Numbered from the stretch's first letter, positions 44,082 to 57,459 are shown. The stretch: DNA of 64,000 nucleotides from Pisolithus tinctorius (GCA_024663395.1 JANFAH010000015.1:124001-188000), one strand, 5' to 3'. The notes: generated from the letters alone by a model not told the origin. Translations and numbers: made by a program.

Positions 44082-45685
44082 TCCATGTCACCAAACACCT
44101 TTGGTGTGTGACAGTGCCATTATCCTTATTGTGTCTCACACTTATGTGTATTTTCCTGTTACTTACAAAGGCTGTAGCACATCTCACAATGAGACTGCCC
44201 TTGTCATGTATCTCCAGGTTCAACACCCACATGTCTTGGTATTGTTTTACCTAGGAATATTTAGTCTTCTATTGCAGAGTTGTCACCTCAGACATTGTTG
44301 CTACTTGTGCACACCTGAGGTGAGCACAGATACCTTTTACCCTTCTCCTACAGTACTCATTTCCATGCCTAGATTACTTGTATAGGTGAATAAACAGATG
44401 TTGTTGCTACTTGTGCATGACTGAGATTACTTGCATAGATAACTGTGAAGCTGTTTCATGCATTCATGCTTGGCTTGTCAATGATTGCATGAGGGATGAT
44501 GGACAAGGCTTCCATTGTTCTAGTACAACCCAACAACAGTAAGAGATTGCATTTTCTTGTCAAGTTCAGTATTGGAGGGGTACTACTATAGCCTGTATTG
44601 AGTTGGATTGCCTGGTAGCTAAAATAGCCTGCCCTTATGTAGATGTTTATCTAGCCACTGAATCATCCAGCAGGGGAGTGCTTTGAAGATTGAGAGAAAA
44701 GTGTTGAAATTACCATAGGAGAGAGCATAGGGAGCTCATCATGGATCTACATAAATGACCAGCTTATGGGCTCAAAGGATATTTTAATTCAAAGTGTTCA
44801 AAACATTGGACATATGCACTCCCATAGATGATTCTCCAAAATGATTTGCAAAAGAGTTTGACACAAATCTTTCCAGTCATGACCATGCTGCTTTTGACAG
44901 CCTGTTGAATAGTGGCTTCCATACCAGAACTCTTGTACTCATTGACAGCCAGAGAGACAACATCTTCATTCACAGGTGCTTGTCCATTTTGCAATAAAAA
45001 GTAACAATATTCAAAAATGAGCAGGAAATCTAAGGTAATGAATATCACTGAAGTAGAGGATGACTACCTACTTACAAATACCATGCTTGGCAATTGAATG
45101 AGTGGTGACCTCTTGTGATGGTGCATTGGGGTTCCCTTCAGTTGTAAGTTTTGCCTAAGTTTGCATATGTGTCATTATGACAGCATCATTCCCACCATAA
45201 AATGGGACTTACTACCTGTGCATGGAAATAATCCACATCCCCACAGGTGTAAGGAAAATAAAATGATCAACATGCAAGTGACACCAGTCAGTACACATCC
45301 ACCTTCATCTGCCATGAAGTCACATACCTCCTATATCACATGGTATGCACATGGCATGTCAGTTCAGAAGGTGCAGATAACCCTGCCATGAAATACCATA
45401 CTTCCTGTTATGCCAATCCAAATGAGGTCAGTGAATTTCCCACCAACCTTCCATGAAATCACCCACAAGCTGACAGGTCAGAAATATGCAAGGCATTTGC
45501 ATCACCAGTGAGTAGACAATATTCCTACCCCAGTCACAATGTTACTCACCAACTTTTACACCAAAGATATGTGCAGAACATGTGAGGACATGCATTGCAT
45601 TCAGCAACAACTGTGGTGCCACAATGAGATACTCACATGATGCTCAGGGAACCAACTGAGCATAGTAGATTCAAAAGCTTTTATG
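44082..45685. other. CpG-free DNA, nothing secure
   Basis: I see no CpG in this 1.6-kb stretch. A - strand frame (45048-44764) may be an exon relic (VNEDVVSLAVNEYKSS) of the GTPase gene whose 5' end lies at 46765, but I cannot show it. The start contains the inverted palindrome shared with 23088-23118. Confidence 0.35.
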
Positions 45686-46765
45686 TCATATATTTCCCCT
45701 CTCCCAAATACACTGCTGATTGTTTCTCCCACCCCCCTTCAGAATATCAGATAATTCAATGCTTGACTGCTGGGTTGATATAAGTAACCTCTGCAGACCT
45801 TCCTCACTCAATGCACTTGCTGTGCACTGGATCAAAGTAGTGCAATCTGCACTTTCATTATGCATCTCTGTCAACAATTCTTGCATCAAGCCCAACCACC
45901 TATCATAAGTGCAGTACTTACTTGTCAGTGTGAGATACATCTTAGGTGGGAATTTGCACTGGTCCAGTATCTGTTTGATGTGTGTATGCCACTTCTCTAA
46001 CAACAGAGTTTCCCTTTCTGTGGCCCTTTCCTCTGCTTCCTCCATCTCCATCCCTTCATCCAGAAGTTCCTCAACAGCAGCAAAATTCAATGCATCTGCC
46101 TTTGTTAGCAGCACTATCACTGGGACTACACAGTTCCTGATCAGTGACAGCCACATTTCCAGAAGTGAACCCAACATGTCCTGTGTCACACTCATTGAAG
46201 AACTTCTGTTCAGCTGCAGTGACTGTTCTGTGGTAGTCAGTCATGGGGATACAATACCTATGTATACCTGATGGTCAGTTGAGTCAGTAACTACTCCTAA
46301 GGCAATTCTCACCAAATTGCATGGATATGCTTCTTCAGTGTCATTGCAGCTGCATGGTCCAGAACAAACTTTTCATCTCAAACTGTTCAGCAGATCCTGC
46401 CTCAAACCCTGGAGAGTCACAGAACACAAAGCCTGGGTTACTCTTGAACACAAGCTCATCTTCGATGTTATGGTAGCCACGCTAGAGGTAATCAATTGTA
46501 CCTTGACTTGCAATCCAAGGTACATAGTATCTTACCCCTAAAGTGCCTTGCACAACTACATTGTCAATCTACAAATTGTTAGGTAAGTGTCGAAGACTTC
46601 ACATCAGCATACCTTGTTACCCTTTCCATCAAATATATCAGGTTCGTCTACAGTGTTACAGACCCTCCGGAGGATTGTTGTTTTGCCGGCATTCCCTCTT
46701 CCTATGACCAAAACTCGAAATCTCTCAATATTTTTCATGTACTCCTTGGCCATTTGGGGATCCAT
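45686..46765 (-). pseudogene. Broken P-loop GTPase gene
   Basis: The - strand start MDPQMAKEYMKNIERFRV leads into a Walker A motif GRGNAGKTT and ...DIFDGKGNK. Two short introns follow (about 46612-46569, and about 70 nt near 46536-46466). The next exon encodes RGYHNIEDELVFKSNPGF and the switch-like DSPGFEAGS. After that the frame has stops and about 45 extra bases before VPVIVLLTKADAL, the NKxD-like base-recognition motif (TKAD). A long - strand frame then continues to 45686. Recognisable G-domain order is kept, but the middle is damaged, so I call it a pseudogene. The first exons have normal CpG and the 3' half has none. This type is common as a small soluble GTPase family in mushroom genomes; the role is not known. 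Confidence 0.62.
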
Positions 46766-49700
46766 ATGAAATGCAGCATGTGAAGGAGTGGTTTCTATTC
46801 CGAAACATCAAGGACATCCATATCCGCCAATTAACAGTAGTCATACTTATCGTAGCACCTAGATCAGTCATTTCGCCCGTGAGATTGCTGGCTGCTGCAT
46901 CGAGAGCTTAGGAACTAGTTGTAGCAGATCATAACAAGCGGCGACAACAACAATACCTGCACTGGCTGTGGCTTCAGCAGCAGCATCCGTGGCAACGGCA
47001 ACCGGAATGGAGCTCGTCATATCACCAGTTGGGTTACTGACTTCTGTACTCATGTCTTAGCAACGAGCCGTCCTATCATGATAAGTGATAATGATGGTAC
47101 CTGCAGCTGCTGTTTCATTGGTAAGCGGATCACCGCGACTCTTGTAGGAGCGACGAGAATGAGCGGCACTGGCAAACGGCAAGGAAGCCAGGAACTTCTT
47201 TACACGCCCGGGAGCCATGTGGATTCGAGGGGTACAAGTCTTCGAGATGTTACGAGTGAATAAGGCCTGCAATGGATCAGTGCGAGCGTTGTTGCCGTGA
47301 GGTTCAAGTTCGACGACGACGTGGAGAGACTGATACTATCGGAGGCGCCTATCTGTTTTGAAACTTCCCACCTACAGGAGTAGGAGGCATGTCTTCTCAC
47401 GTGACTGCCACTGTGCTTTGGTATAGCCTCGTAAATATGTGGGTCTGTAGCAAATGTAAAGGTGGCGCGGATGACACCATGCCCGATTCTGAGTAGGGCC
47501 ACCAGCTGCTACCAGTATCTAGTCCAACTTTGAGCAGTGTGCCACCACCCTCGTCCGATCTCGAAGCTACCCTTGGCGAATGCATTGCTCTGCACTTATC
47601 TCACGCCCAAGTCCAACTGGAAATATTTTTCCACGCCTGTTCGTGCGTCCCTACTCAGTCATGCAAGACAATTCGTTTGTTTTGGTGTGCATTAGAAAGA
47701 GGGTCCGTATTCGCTATTCCATCATGTCCAGTCTTGACCTACTGAAGGACTGGATAGAGAGGAATTGATCAATACGGAGCAGCCGTTTTCATGAGATGAA
47801 GCGTCATATTTGGCATGCGATATGAATCTACGAGGGACCGGTGTGAAACGGTGCCTTTCCTACGCTCCAGAAGGAAGAGTTGTTTTTCATGTAGTGGTGG
47901 GCGGCCACTGTTAGATGCTCCGAGTTTGTTGGTGTAAAGGTGAGCGCTGTTACTGAACGTGGTCTGCTAAAGCATCCAGGTGACAGTTTTCAACATATTA
48001 CCGAAGGTGACCAACCGCATCGAACTGTGTCGAACTTAGGCGTCTCTACTCAATAACCGATCGCTACGTACTTTCAACCATCTGCACTTGTGTATAAGCG
48101 ATATTTCGGACGGCAAGGCAGATCGGGCATGCACACAAATGTTATTTGCATGTCAACTTGGGCGTTTACTACAGGTGGGGGGAAGGAGAACAAGCTGTGA
48201 TTAAGGATGGCCGAGAAGGTTACGAAGACTGGTCTGGTCTCCTAGTGCGATCGTCAAAGCTGGCCATCCGCTCTAGAAAGACCCTCAACATCTGAACTGT
48301 ACCCAATGCTACTCAAACCTCGTTTCAGTCTCGTTGCCAATGCCTGACGCAGTGTGGTGACTGGAAGTCTTTGGAAGCCTCTCGCCATCGGTGGCATGAG
48401 GTGGATGCCGAAGCCATTTGCCAAGGCGACCGTTGCGCTCCAGGACAGCTACACACGCGAAACACGCTGGGACTTCTCTTTGGATGTACGCGCCCCAATC
48501 ACATTTCCCGTGTAGCAACAATCATTCCATAATCTTTTGTACATATCCTCAGCTCTCGCTTGTGTTCGTTATAGATATAGCTAACGCTGAAGAAGGTGAC
48601 GGTGGGTGACGAATCAGGTGACCCCAAGCCTCCATCGCAATCTCTTGTTTCTTCTGCGGCAAAATTTCTCGCACTGCGGCCCGCTAGTTGCAGCAGGATC
48701 AAGCCCAGCTCTCAGCCTTCCGAGCACACCCGCTCGATTGAACTCACGCGTCCTGAACGAATCAGGCCTTCAAATTTTGGAACTTCCTATCCACGCATCC
48801 ACAATCGGAGTATTGCTCCAAGGTTCGTACGGCAAACCGTTGCAGTCAGTAGCTATTGAGATGCTCAGTCTGCGCCCCCGGTCTCGTCATCTGGACAAGA
48901 TTCGTTACCTGTGCGGAACCTGAATGACGATACAGACAACCCACAGATCGTCTTTCAGGCTGCTTTACTTTGCATCGATGCCGTGCGCCTTCTTCCGAAT
49001 GTGACTGGATATGGGCTTAGGCCGTCAGCTTCGTTCCGATCAAAGAAGAGATGAGAAATGCGAGGGAGTGGTCTCCCGGGCGACATCACAACGATGACGT
49101 CCTTCCCGTAATGTATGCTACATACACAATGGCTCATCCGAGCCCAGGAAATACCAACGTCGCTGGGAGAGGCACTCTATCACACTGGTGGGAGACACTG
49201 TCGTTTTAGAAGGAGACCAGGAGATATTAGATGCGAGACAGCTGACGATTATCCGAAAAACACGACATGCGTGTGTATCCCACAAAACAAGGCAATGGGA
49301 CTTCAGCGTTCGATCAAGGAGAAATATGTTATAAGAACAGTGCAACAAATACGCTGCAATGCCAGCGATCTAAGAAGTTACCCAAGTATACTCTGGTATT
49401 ACAAGATGAACTTCCGTCTTCCTACCCTCCTCCAACTTGCATTTGCTGCCTCGCTCAGGGGCCAGGCTGCTGGGATTCGATTGGGTAAAATATGAGGGGA
49501 GGGCTGTTCTCGCCTTCGCTGTGACGTGGATCCTAGCCGCTGTCGTGTTTACACCAGTGACAATGGCATCGACCTGCTTTGGGTGACCGGTACGGGTCCT
49601 GCTGGTCTGTGAAGCCCTACTTCGTCGCTGCCTAGCAGTAAGGAGATGGGTGAAGAAGTTAGCGCGGCGGGTTCAGCGGCTGCACTGCTGACATAATCAT

Positions 49701-49924
49701 TTACACCAAGATCCGCCCAGCCACGTCCCGAGGAATCCTCGGAGGTGAAGTACCTGCTAACGCAACAGATATTCACGAGACTGGTGATCGTCTGTTGTGT
49801 GTGTTTTTTTGTAACAACAGAGTTCCTCCAAGCTGTGAGTTTTGTGGAGCCCTCAGTAGCACCAGCCGTGGGAACCTTCTCTTGCACGACGACGACGACG
49901 AAGCCTGCAACCAACAGCAGACTC
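46766..49924. other. CpG-normal unique DNA, no confident gene
   Basis: Only short frames are present. Coding-like stretches without a recognised domain occur at 48375-48513 (+, KPFAKATVALQDSYTRET), 48700-48923 (+) and 49090-49250 (+, VLEGDQEILDARQLTI). They may be exons of degenerate genes. No tRNA or rRNA was recognised. Confidence 0.35.
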
Positions 49925-52158
49925 AGACTGGGGATGCGACCACCGCTGCCATCCTACAGGCAAGGGCCGTCGATCTCAGCACTGGCTCAATAGCAACAAC
50001 AGATGCTACACCAGCCATTCCACATCATGGTGACACCAACGCAGAAACAGGACAACCTTGTTCGTAGGGTCGATATCAGGCGGTAGATCAGACGACGTTC
50101 TAACAGACCACTCGGGATATGTTGATTAACGTCGTTGTCGTTGCCCGCTGACCAGCATTGTGTGTGAGCAGGAATGTAGTCCAATGAAAGCGTTCAAGTG
50201 TCTCATCACTCCAGCCAACAAACCACAGGGCTTCGGATTCGGTGACGAAGACCCGGAGTCGGCATTAAGGCGTATCAATCTGCTCAATGGCGTCGAATTG
50301 CCAGCACTCGAGGACGACTGCGCGAGCAAAAAACTACTGGTGCGTCCTCGTCAATCCTTCTCTTAGCCCGTTTCAAGCCTACGCCTCCCATGACGATTCA
50401 CAGATCAAAGCCGACGAAAAGACTAAACTTTTCATGGACGCTTACTCTGCACAGAAAATGAAAACATGCGTATGTCGTATCCCGTTCGTGCCCCTGTGCC
50501 GATGCTAAATGATTTCAGGCTGACGAGGCAAAGGTGCGAGAGGCCCTCCAAAAAATCACCTCCCTCGTCTAAGATATCAACCGCAGCGACAAAGAGCGCT
50601 ACGTCATCTCGCCCCACCTCCATGACCTCCAGGAGGCAGACCTACCAGAGGGTCAACGCGGCCTCCTCATCTCCGAGATTGCCCAATTCAGAGAACGTGC
50701 CGCAAAGAGGGAACGCGAGAAAGTCAGGGAAGTCAGAGAGAGCATACCGCATATACTCTCTTCGACCGCTACGACACCGAGCGGACTCAAGATGCGGGAA
50801 TGGGGCAAGCCACAGCAACAACAGGCATCCACATCCCCCGGCAGAAAGAGTCAGCAGCCACAAGGAAAGGGTTCTCAGGCTTATAGTAAACCGGTCGGCT
50901 TCGTAAAGGCTGAAGATGCAGGGGCCGCTACTGGCTCGTTGAGCACTGGGCTTAAGACGGATGAGGAACTCGAAAAGGAGCGGAGGGAAGCCAGGAGACG
51001 AGATGAAGAACTCTCCTTTAAAGACGTGAGTCCTCAAATAGACTCGTCGTGCTTTGGCGGATGCTAACTTTTGTTCAGCGAGAGCGTCGATATGAACCTC
51101 GAGAGCGAGCCCGTATTGCAGCCCTCGAGCAGACAATTGCACGACAGAACGCCATCAAGGAAGCTGAAGAACGTGATCGGGTAGAAATGCAAGCGCGACT
51201 AGACGTCTGGGACGACGACGAGAGTGACGAGCTGTATTACGTAGACAGGTGCACCATTCGTTTGCACTATCACATATATCGTTTATTTATATAGATGATG
51301 TGCACCTCAGGGCCCGATGGCGACAAACCCGGTCACGTCGACTAGTCGCAGAGGAAGCTGCAGACGGCGAGTCCCGTGCGTACGAAGAGCGCGAAGCAGA
51401 GAACCTCCGTGTCGAATCCGAGAAGTTCCTCGCCCGCCAAATGGAAGATATGCGAGCGCTCGCAGAGGAACAACGCAAAGCGGGGATGTTGCTTGACGAC
51501 GGTGCACCCGTCAAACTCAACGTCTCATTGCTTGGTCCTGCACCTGTCAACAAAGTGGAGCCGCACGCTCAGAAAGAAGTCGTCAAGGGGGCAGCGGCCG
51601 TGTTTGGGCAGGAAGAGGAGGAGGAGGAAGGGGGGATTAAGAAGTGCAAGGTGCCTTTGGTCAAACTCGACTTTAGTGCTGCGGAAGGCGGGAAGGCAAA
51701 GGACCGCTTGGAGACGATTAAGCAGTCCGTTCCGCACGATAAAGAGACGCTATTCAAGGCCAAAGTCAGATGGGATGGTCTCACCGACGTACGTGTTTCG
51801 TGTCATATCGCTTTTTTAATAGTGCTTATATTGCCTTTGTTCAGATGATGATCGACAGGAAGTTTGTGCCGATCATCAAGTACCGGATGGTTAAGTATCT
51901 GGGTGAACTCGAAGATGACGACCTAATCATGTTTGTGGTCGAACATCTCAAGGATCACAAGGGTCCTCAGAAGCTCGTCAAGGGTCTCGAACCTGTACGC
52001 ATGTATTCACGCCTCAATCTTTGCTTCATCTTATAGTTTCATCGCAGGTCTTGGAAGAAGAAGCACAGGAATTCGCGATCAATATCTGGAGGCAAGTCAT
52101 CTTTGAGAGCATGGCTTATGGCGAAGGACTTCAAACCGAACGCATGACGGTCGATTAA
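49925..52158 (+). pseudogene. RBM25-like splicing factor locus (RRM + coiled coil + PWI), 5' part broken
   Basis: The product family binds RNA in U1-snRNP-linked splicing in the nucleus. From the left: a Pro/Gln-rich stretch with a TAG near 49990, an RRM start TTLFVGSIS (50052) in a shifted frame, an intron to about 50170, and the RRM second half (NKPQGFGF). KADEKTKLF and SAQKMKT follow, then an Arg/Glu-rich coiled coil with an in-frame TAA near 50570 between conserved blocks. Clean introns are at 51026-51078, 51249-51310, 51789-51844 and 51995-52047. The C-terminal PWI domain (IDRKFVPIIKYRMVKYLG to SMAYGEGL) is intact, ending at TAA 52156-52158. Either the gene is dead, or a shorter protein without the RRM is made from an ATG after 50572. 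Identity is firm; status is not. Confidence 0.75.
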
Positions 52159-52770
52159 GCGGATCAGGATGGGAGGACGACGTTGGTTCTTTGCGCCGAC
52201 GGTACCTGCAGGGCCAGGTGCGTTGTAGCATTGGCATGATGTCTGCTAAAAGACTGCGCGTGATCTCGAAGACTTGTGGTCCGAATGCATGCTGTAGGAA
52301 TGGAGAGTGGGTGGTGGAACGAGGGATGTGACGGTTGATATAATAATGGCAGCGATAATGAATCCATGCGCATTCAGATTCAGGTATTCGTAAGTACGCC
52401 CTTGACTAATTTTATCTCGAATGATATACTTCCCTCTTCTTTCCCTCATCAGTAAGCGAATAGATGTTTTAAACCTGTCACCGACTGGTCGTGATTGTGT
52501 TTCCACCATTCTCTGTCCCCCTGATGCCCCATGCAAAACGCGAAAAAAAATCCGTTATGTTGTATGAGGAGAAAATGAATTGTTTGAGCTGCGGTCAATC
52601 ACGTGATAAGTGTTCATCGCCTTTTTTTCCCTTCCCCCCTGTAACCGCTTGAATATATTGACCGTAGCACCTTGACCTGAGACCAATTCGGCCGTGTCTA
52701 CCACCCAAAAGGCGCAAGTACATAATTGACAAGGATTGTATGGCAGCGCTTCAAAATGTTTTGGCCAGTG
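52159..52770. other. 3' flank of the RBM25-like locus
   Basis: About 600 bp of unique, CpG-bearing sequence without a recognised gene. It ends at CAGTG (52766-52770), the copia target duplication. Confidence 0.4.
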
Positions 52771-53108
52771 TGATGGAGATGTGGTGTGCGCAGGGACTGA
52801 CCTAACAGCAATTAGGTACGAGTGGGGTTGTGTGTGAGGATGGCCGGCTTAGCACTCAGTACGCTCAGGCAGGACTGTGGGTCGACGAGGTGATGTTCTC
52901 GTCTCATGGGAGTTCTCTCCCTTGTGGTAGCTACCTTATATCTATGTCGTACATTTGATATCTTGTCTGTTGGGGTGCATCCACCCTTGCTCCCACCTTT
53001 GTATTTTCATTTTGCTTGCCCCCTTCTTGGGGTTATGACATACATCCTGTGCTCTCTGCACGTCATTGCTTCCTTATTTGGGTGTGATGGCGGGTTGGTA
53101 TTCCTACA
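52771..53108 (-). repeat. 3' LTR of the copia element
   Basis: 338 bp. Next to it, at 53109-53121, is the purine tract on the - strand (TTGAGGGGGAG). Confidence 0.92.
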
Positions 53109-53114
53109 CTCCCC

Positions 53115-56100
53115 CTCAAGCCAGGGTCATGCCCAAGGCTTCTCTATTATGTTCATGTTTTGGTCTGGTTAACACCTTAGTGAAAATATCGGCCGTCATT
53201 TCGACCATAGGGCAGTATTTTAAGTTAATTATTCCTCTTTTTGCATAGTCACGAATAAAATGGTTTTTAGTGTTGATGTGTTTTGATCATTGGTGGTACT
53301 GCGTGTTTTTCGCAATTGCTAGCGCTGATTGATTGTCACCATAGAGTGTTGTAGCCTCTAATTGTGGGCAATCTAGCTCACTTAGCAGGCTTCGTAGCCA
53401 TATAATTTCGCACGTTGCATTCGCCATCGATATGTATTCGGCTTCTGCTGTGGAGAGAGCCACGTGATTCTGTTTCTTTGAGTACCACGTGACTGTGCCT
53501 TGGTTGAAGGCAGATATATAGCCTGAGATTGATATCCAATTGTCATCATTGGCGAAGTCGGCATCTGAATACATAATTAATTTATTGTGTTTGGGATGAG
53601 TTGGGTCAGCCTTATAGGCAATCCCATAGCTTTTAGTTCCTGCTAGGTATCTTAATATTCTTTTTGCTGCTGTCCAATGGGACAGGTCAGGATTTGCCGT
53701 AAAGGATGTGAGTCTATTGACTGCATACGTTATGTCAGGCCTCATGGCCACTGATGCATACATTAGGTGCCCTATGAGTGTCGCGTAGTTGCTGCTAGGT
53801 ACACTTTCAGTCTTGGTGTCATGTGGGTTTAGTTGCGTGCCTGGATCGAGTGGAGTTTTGACTGGATTTGCGTCGGTCATTCCATATTTTTGTAATAGTC
53901 CCTCTATGTAGTGTGTTTGGCTGAGGGTGATTATTCCACTGGTGCGATTTCATGTGATCTCAATCCCAACTAGCTTACTTGGGTCTCCGAGGTCTGTTAC
54001 CTCGAACATATTTTGTAGTTGTATTTTTAGCTTAGTCATAAGTCCGGTGGTGTTGGTGATGAGTACTAGGTTGTCCACCCATACTGTAATGATCTCGATC
54101 ATGGCTGAGGTTTTTCTTATGTATACACATGGGTCAGAGTGGAGTCAGGTGAAGCTGACAGTCTGTAGCTGGCCATTTAGCTCTTCGTTCCACTCTCATC
54201 CGGACTGCTTTAGTCCGTATAGTGTCTTAATTAGTTTACATAGGCATCCAGTTTCGTTGTCGAAGCCTTCAGGCTGCTCCATGTATATTTCTTCTTTTAG
54301 TTTACCGTTTAAGTATGCGCCCTTCACGTCCATTTGTTGGATTTCCCAGTTTTGGGCATTGGCCAATGATAAGATAAGGCGTATTGTTTCTAATCTAATG
54401 ACTGGGGAATAGGTGTCATTATAATCCATTCCCGGGACCTGGGAGTACCCCCTGGCAACTAATCTCGCTTTGTATTTTTGGAGTACCCTGTCCTTATCGT
54501 ATTTTTGGGTGAATACCCATTTATTTGATACAGGTTTGCACCCTTCTGGTGGATCTACTAGTATCCACATCCCTTTTTCACGCAATTGTTGTAGTTCGGC
54601 TTCTATGGCTTTTTGCCATTCCGGCCACTCAGGTGAGGCTTTAGCCTCTTGTAGTGTCTTGGGGTCCCCTTCCCCTAGTGTACTTTCATTAAATGCTAAG
54701 TACACTCGCTCTGCTGACGAGAGTTTGCAATTCTCCAATGTTTGATCATCGTTTAGTAATTCGTCCAAATCGGGTAATGGATTGTTCAACACGTTGTAAT
54801 CGTGTGATGTCCGGGCTCTTTTGCTTCGCCTCGTGGGCTCATCATGTGACTCCATTTGTTTCTGTTTTGGTTCTGCTTTATCATTGGTGGTTCTTTCTTC
54901 CTTGCCTCCAGTGTCTCCCCCTGTAGTTGGCAGGTCTTGGGGAGGTGAGTCAGTCTCTGGATGGAACCAGTAGTTTCTCAAGGTACATATTTGTCTTGTG
55001 CGTGCGTCGAAGTACTGAACAGCGTGCGGGCCATCTAGGAAGCCCACAAATGGGTGTGCATGCAATCTCACATCTAGCTTGGAGATTGTTTGGTGTTCGT
55101 CGAGGATTCACACACATGTTCCAAACTCTTGGAGGTGTGATATGTTGGGCTCTTGCCCATACCATCCCTCGTAGGGTGTTTTCTCACAGGTGTGTGTCCA
55201 TGCATGGTTGCGCACATAAACTGCATGACTTATGGCCTCGCACCACAGGAATTTTGGCAGGTCTTTTGCCAGTAGCATTGCCCGTCCTAGCTCTATGATG
55301 GTGCGATTGAATCGCTCAGCCACGCCATTTTGTGATGGTGAGTATGGTGCCATAGGTTCTAGCAGTATTCCTTTTTCTTTGCACCATGTTATCAGTGTGC
55401 TGTTGATGTATTTGGTTCTGTTATCGCATCTGATTCATTTAGGGAGTATGTTTTTCTGTCTTTCCAACATCCACACGTATTCTTTCATGCATTCTGTTGC
55501 CTCCCCTTTCTGTTTCATGTAGTATGTCATAGCATACCTTGTTGCATCGTCGATGAATGATATGTAGTATCAATCGCCGTGTATAGACGTCATTCATGCT
55601 GGTCCCCACATGTCTGTGTGCATTAACTCTCCTGGTGCCAAGGATCAATGTACTGCCTCGGATGGATGCGGTTCATGTGTCTGCTTAGTGGCAGTACACA
55701 CTTCACAATTGAAATCGGGCAAGTTCAGATCGACTTTGAACCCTTTCACTAGCTTCTTACGGAACAGGTGGCGCAGTCTGCTTATCCTGATATGGCCAAA
55801 GCATTTATGCCATGTTTTCCACAAGGTTGTTTCATCAGCAAGGCTGGTTTGCTCGCTCCTCATAGGTACTGTAAATTGTAGTTCGTATAAGTGGTTTTTC
55901 CACTTCCCCAGTGCGATAACATCCCCTGAGGAGTTGCGCAATTCGATCTGGCCTCCCCCACTGATGGAGCAACCACCTTGTGTGTCTAAGCAGCCAATTG
56001 AAAATAAGTTATTAGGCAATGACGGCATGTGTAACACATCGCGTAAATTAACAGTGACTGTTTGGTCACCTATTTGGCTATTCACCGTGACTGTGCCATG

Positions 56101-56340
56101 TCCGGGTATGGCAGCCAGCTTGCTACCTATTCCGGAGACTGTTTTGTCTGGTAGTACCTCGTAGGTAGTGAATGCTTCGTGATGAGCGCAGATGTGCGAT
56201 GTTGTAGCACTATCAGCCAACCACACATACACAGAATAAGTTTCTGATTTGGGAGACTTAGTATCTACACTTTCGGTAGAGGAGAATGCTACATCATCTT
56301 TGGAGTCTGTATTCTCCACTGCGTGATGCACTTTGTCTGA
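53115..56340 (-). pseudogene. pol: Copia-type Pol (protease, integrase, RT, RNase H), broken by TGA stops
   Basis: In order on the - strand: protease (VWLADSATTSHI near 56215; D-S-A in place of D-S-G/T), GAG-pre-integrase zinc region (WHKCFGHI to CEVCTATKQ), integrase core (SFIDDATRYAM, DNRTKYINS, NGVAERFNRT with the catalytic E), reverse transcriptase (NKWVFTQKY, QMDVKGAYLNG, YGLKQSG, then VWVDNLVL where YVDD is usual) and RNase H (YSDADFAND, STAEAEYIS, YGDNQSA). Nine in-frame stops that I traced are all TGA, each where relatives have Arg. No frameshift was needed to follow the protein. The polymerase motif VDN instead of VDD is consistent with G-to-A change. Confidence 0.92.
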
Positions 56341-57459
56341 TCGTCCAGAGTGTCTACTAGACTGCTTCCTATCCCAATCTCTATCTTGGTCTCTAGATCT
56401 CTGTCTTCACCGTTTATCTTTGTTATCCAGGTTGGTCCAACACTCCTGGGTAGTGTGGCTGAACCATCAGCAGTGTCTGCATTTAGGCTTGTTCTTGAAG
56501 CGGCACTCAGAAGTTCTATGATTGGTGTGACCACATATGTCACACAGGCCCAGGTGATCAGCCTTACATTTATTGCTCCCACCGCTCTTGGCATAGTACC
56601 CACTCTCTCCACCTTCATGCTTGCAGCACTCCCATTTGGTGTGGAGTAGTGATATTATCTCTTGCATAGATATCTTGGTTGTTTGTGAGTGTGACCCTCC
56701 GAGGAAGCCGGAGGTATAGCTATCCCATGAGGTAGGGAGTGATGACAGCAACACAGCCTGGAACTGGGGATCAGGCATGACATCACCCATTTCATACAGT
56801 TGGTTCTGCAAGTCGTGTAGTTTAGTGATATGATCGGGGAGGTCCATATCCTCCTGTGCCTTGAGGCCATAGATCTTGCACCTAATGGTGGCGATGGATT
56901 GCTGGCCCTGGGTTTCGTGTACCACGTGTAGATTACACCACAGCGTGGCGCTGGTCTCCATCTCTGATTGGGCGTGGACGGTCTGATCATTAGCAAGGTT
57001 TGCCATAAGCATCACATATGCATGTTTGTCACATTTTTGCCAGGCATTCAATTCGTCCAGCAGGGTCTCGGATGGCTGTGGGTCATCCCCTGTCACCATC
57101 TCGTATAGATCTTTGAGCCAAAGTATGGTGGCGATCTTCTTTTTCCATGCTGCCCAGTTATTAGAGGTGAGCTTCTCCGTCTTAACTATCTTCATCTCTC
57201 CATCTCGTCCCCTCTCTCTGGACCTAGCTCACCCCTTTCCCTTCGACAATGCTGTCGTCGACGTCGAGGACCCATCAATGGCTGGGCTCAGCCCTACCGG
57301 TTGTGACAAGGGGCCTGCAACTGTGGGTGAACCTATAGGTGAGCTGGATGTTACCTGAGGCGTCCTTGAGGCACTAGCTGACGCCATTGGTGCCGCAGGT
57401 GAAGGCCGTGTTGGCTCGTTGGTCTGTGCGTTAGGGGCTCCATCCCCTTCAGGCGTCAT
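56341..57459 (-). pseudogene. gag: Copia-type Gag, broken
   Basis: It starts at ATG 57459 with a Pro/Ser/Thr/Ala-rich segment. A TGA near 57229 precedes the conserved block (LTSNNWAAWKKKI, LPDHITKLHDLQNQLYEMG), which is the UBN2/gag-type region of copia elements. A zinc knuckle CDICGHTNHRTSEC (C-x2-C-x4-H-x4-C) follows near 56530. TGA codons near 56465 and 56410 precede the protease. All stops are TGA. Confidence 0.88.

Noticed and set aside
44083..44118. Inverted match to 23088-23118 as a shared LTR end
   Set aside because: Similarity is limited to about 28 bp of a palindromic motif; not enough to call a repeat family.
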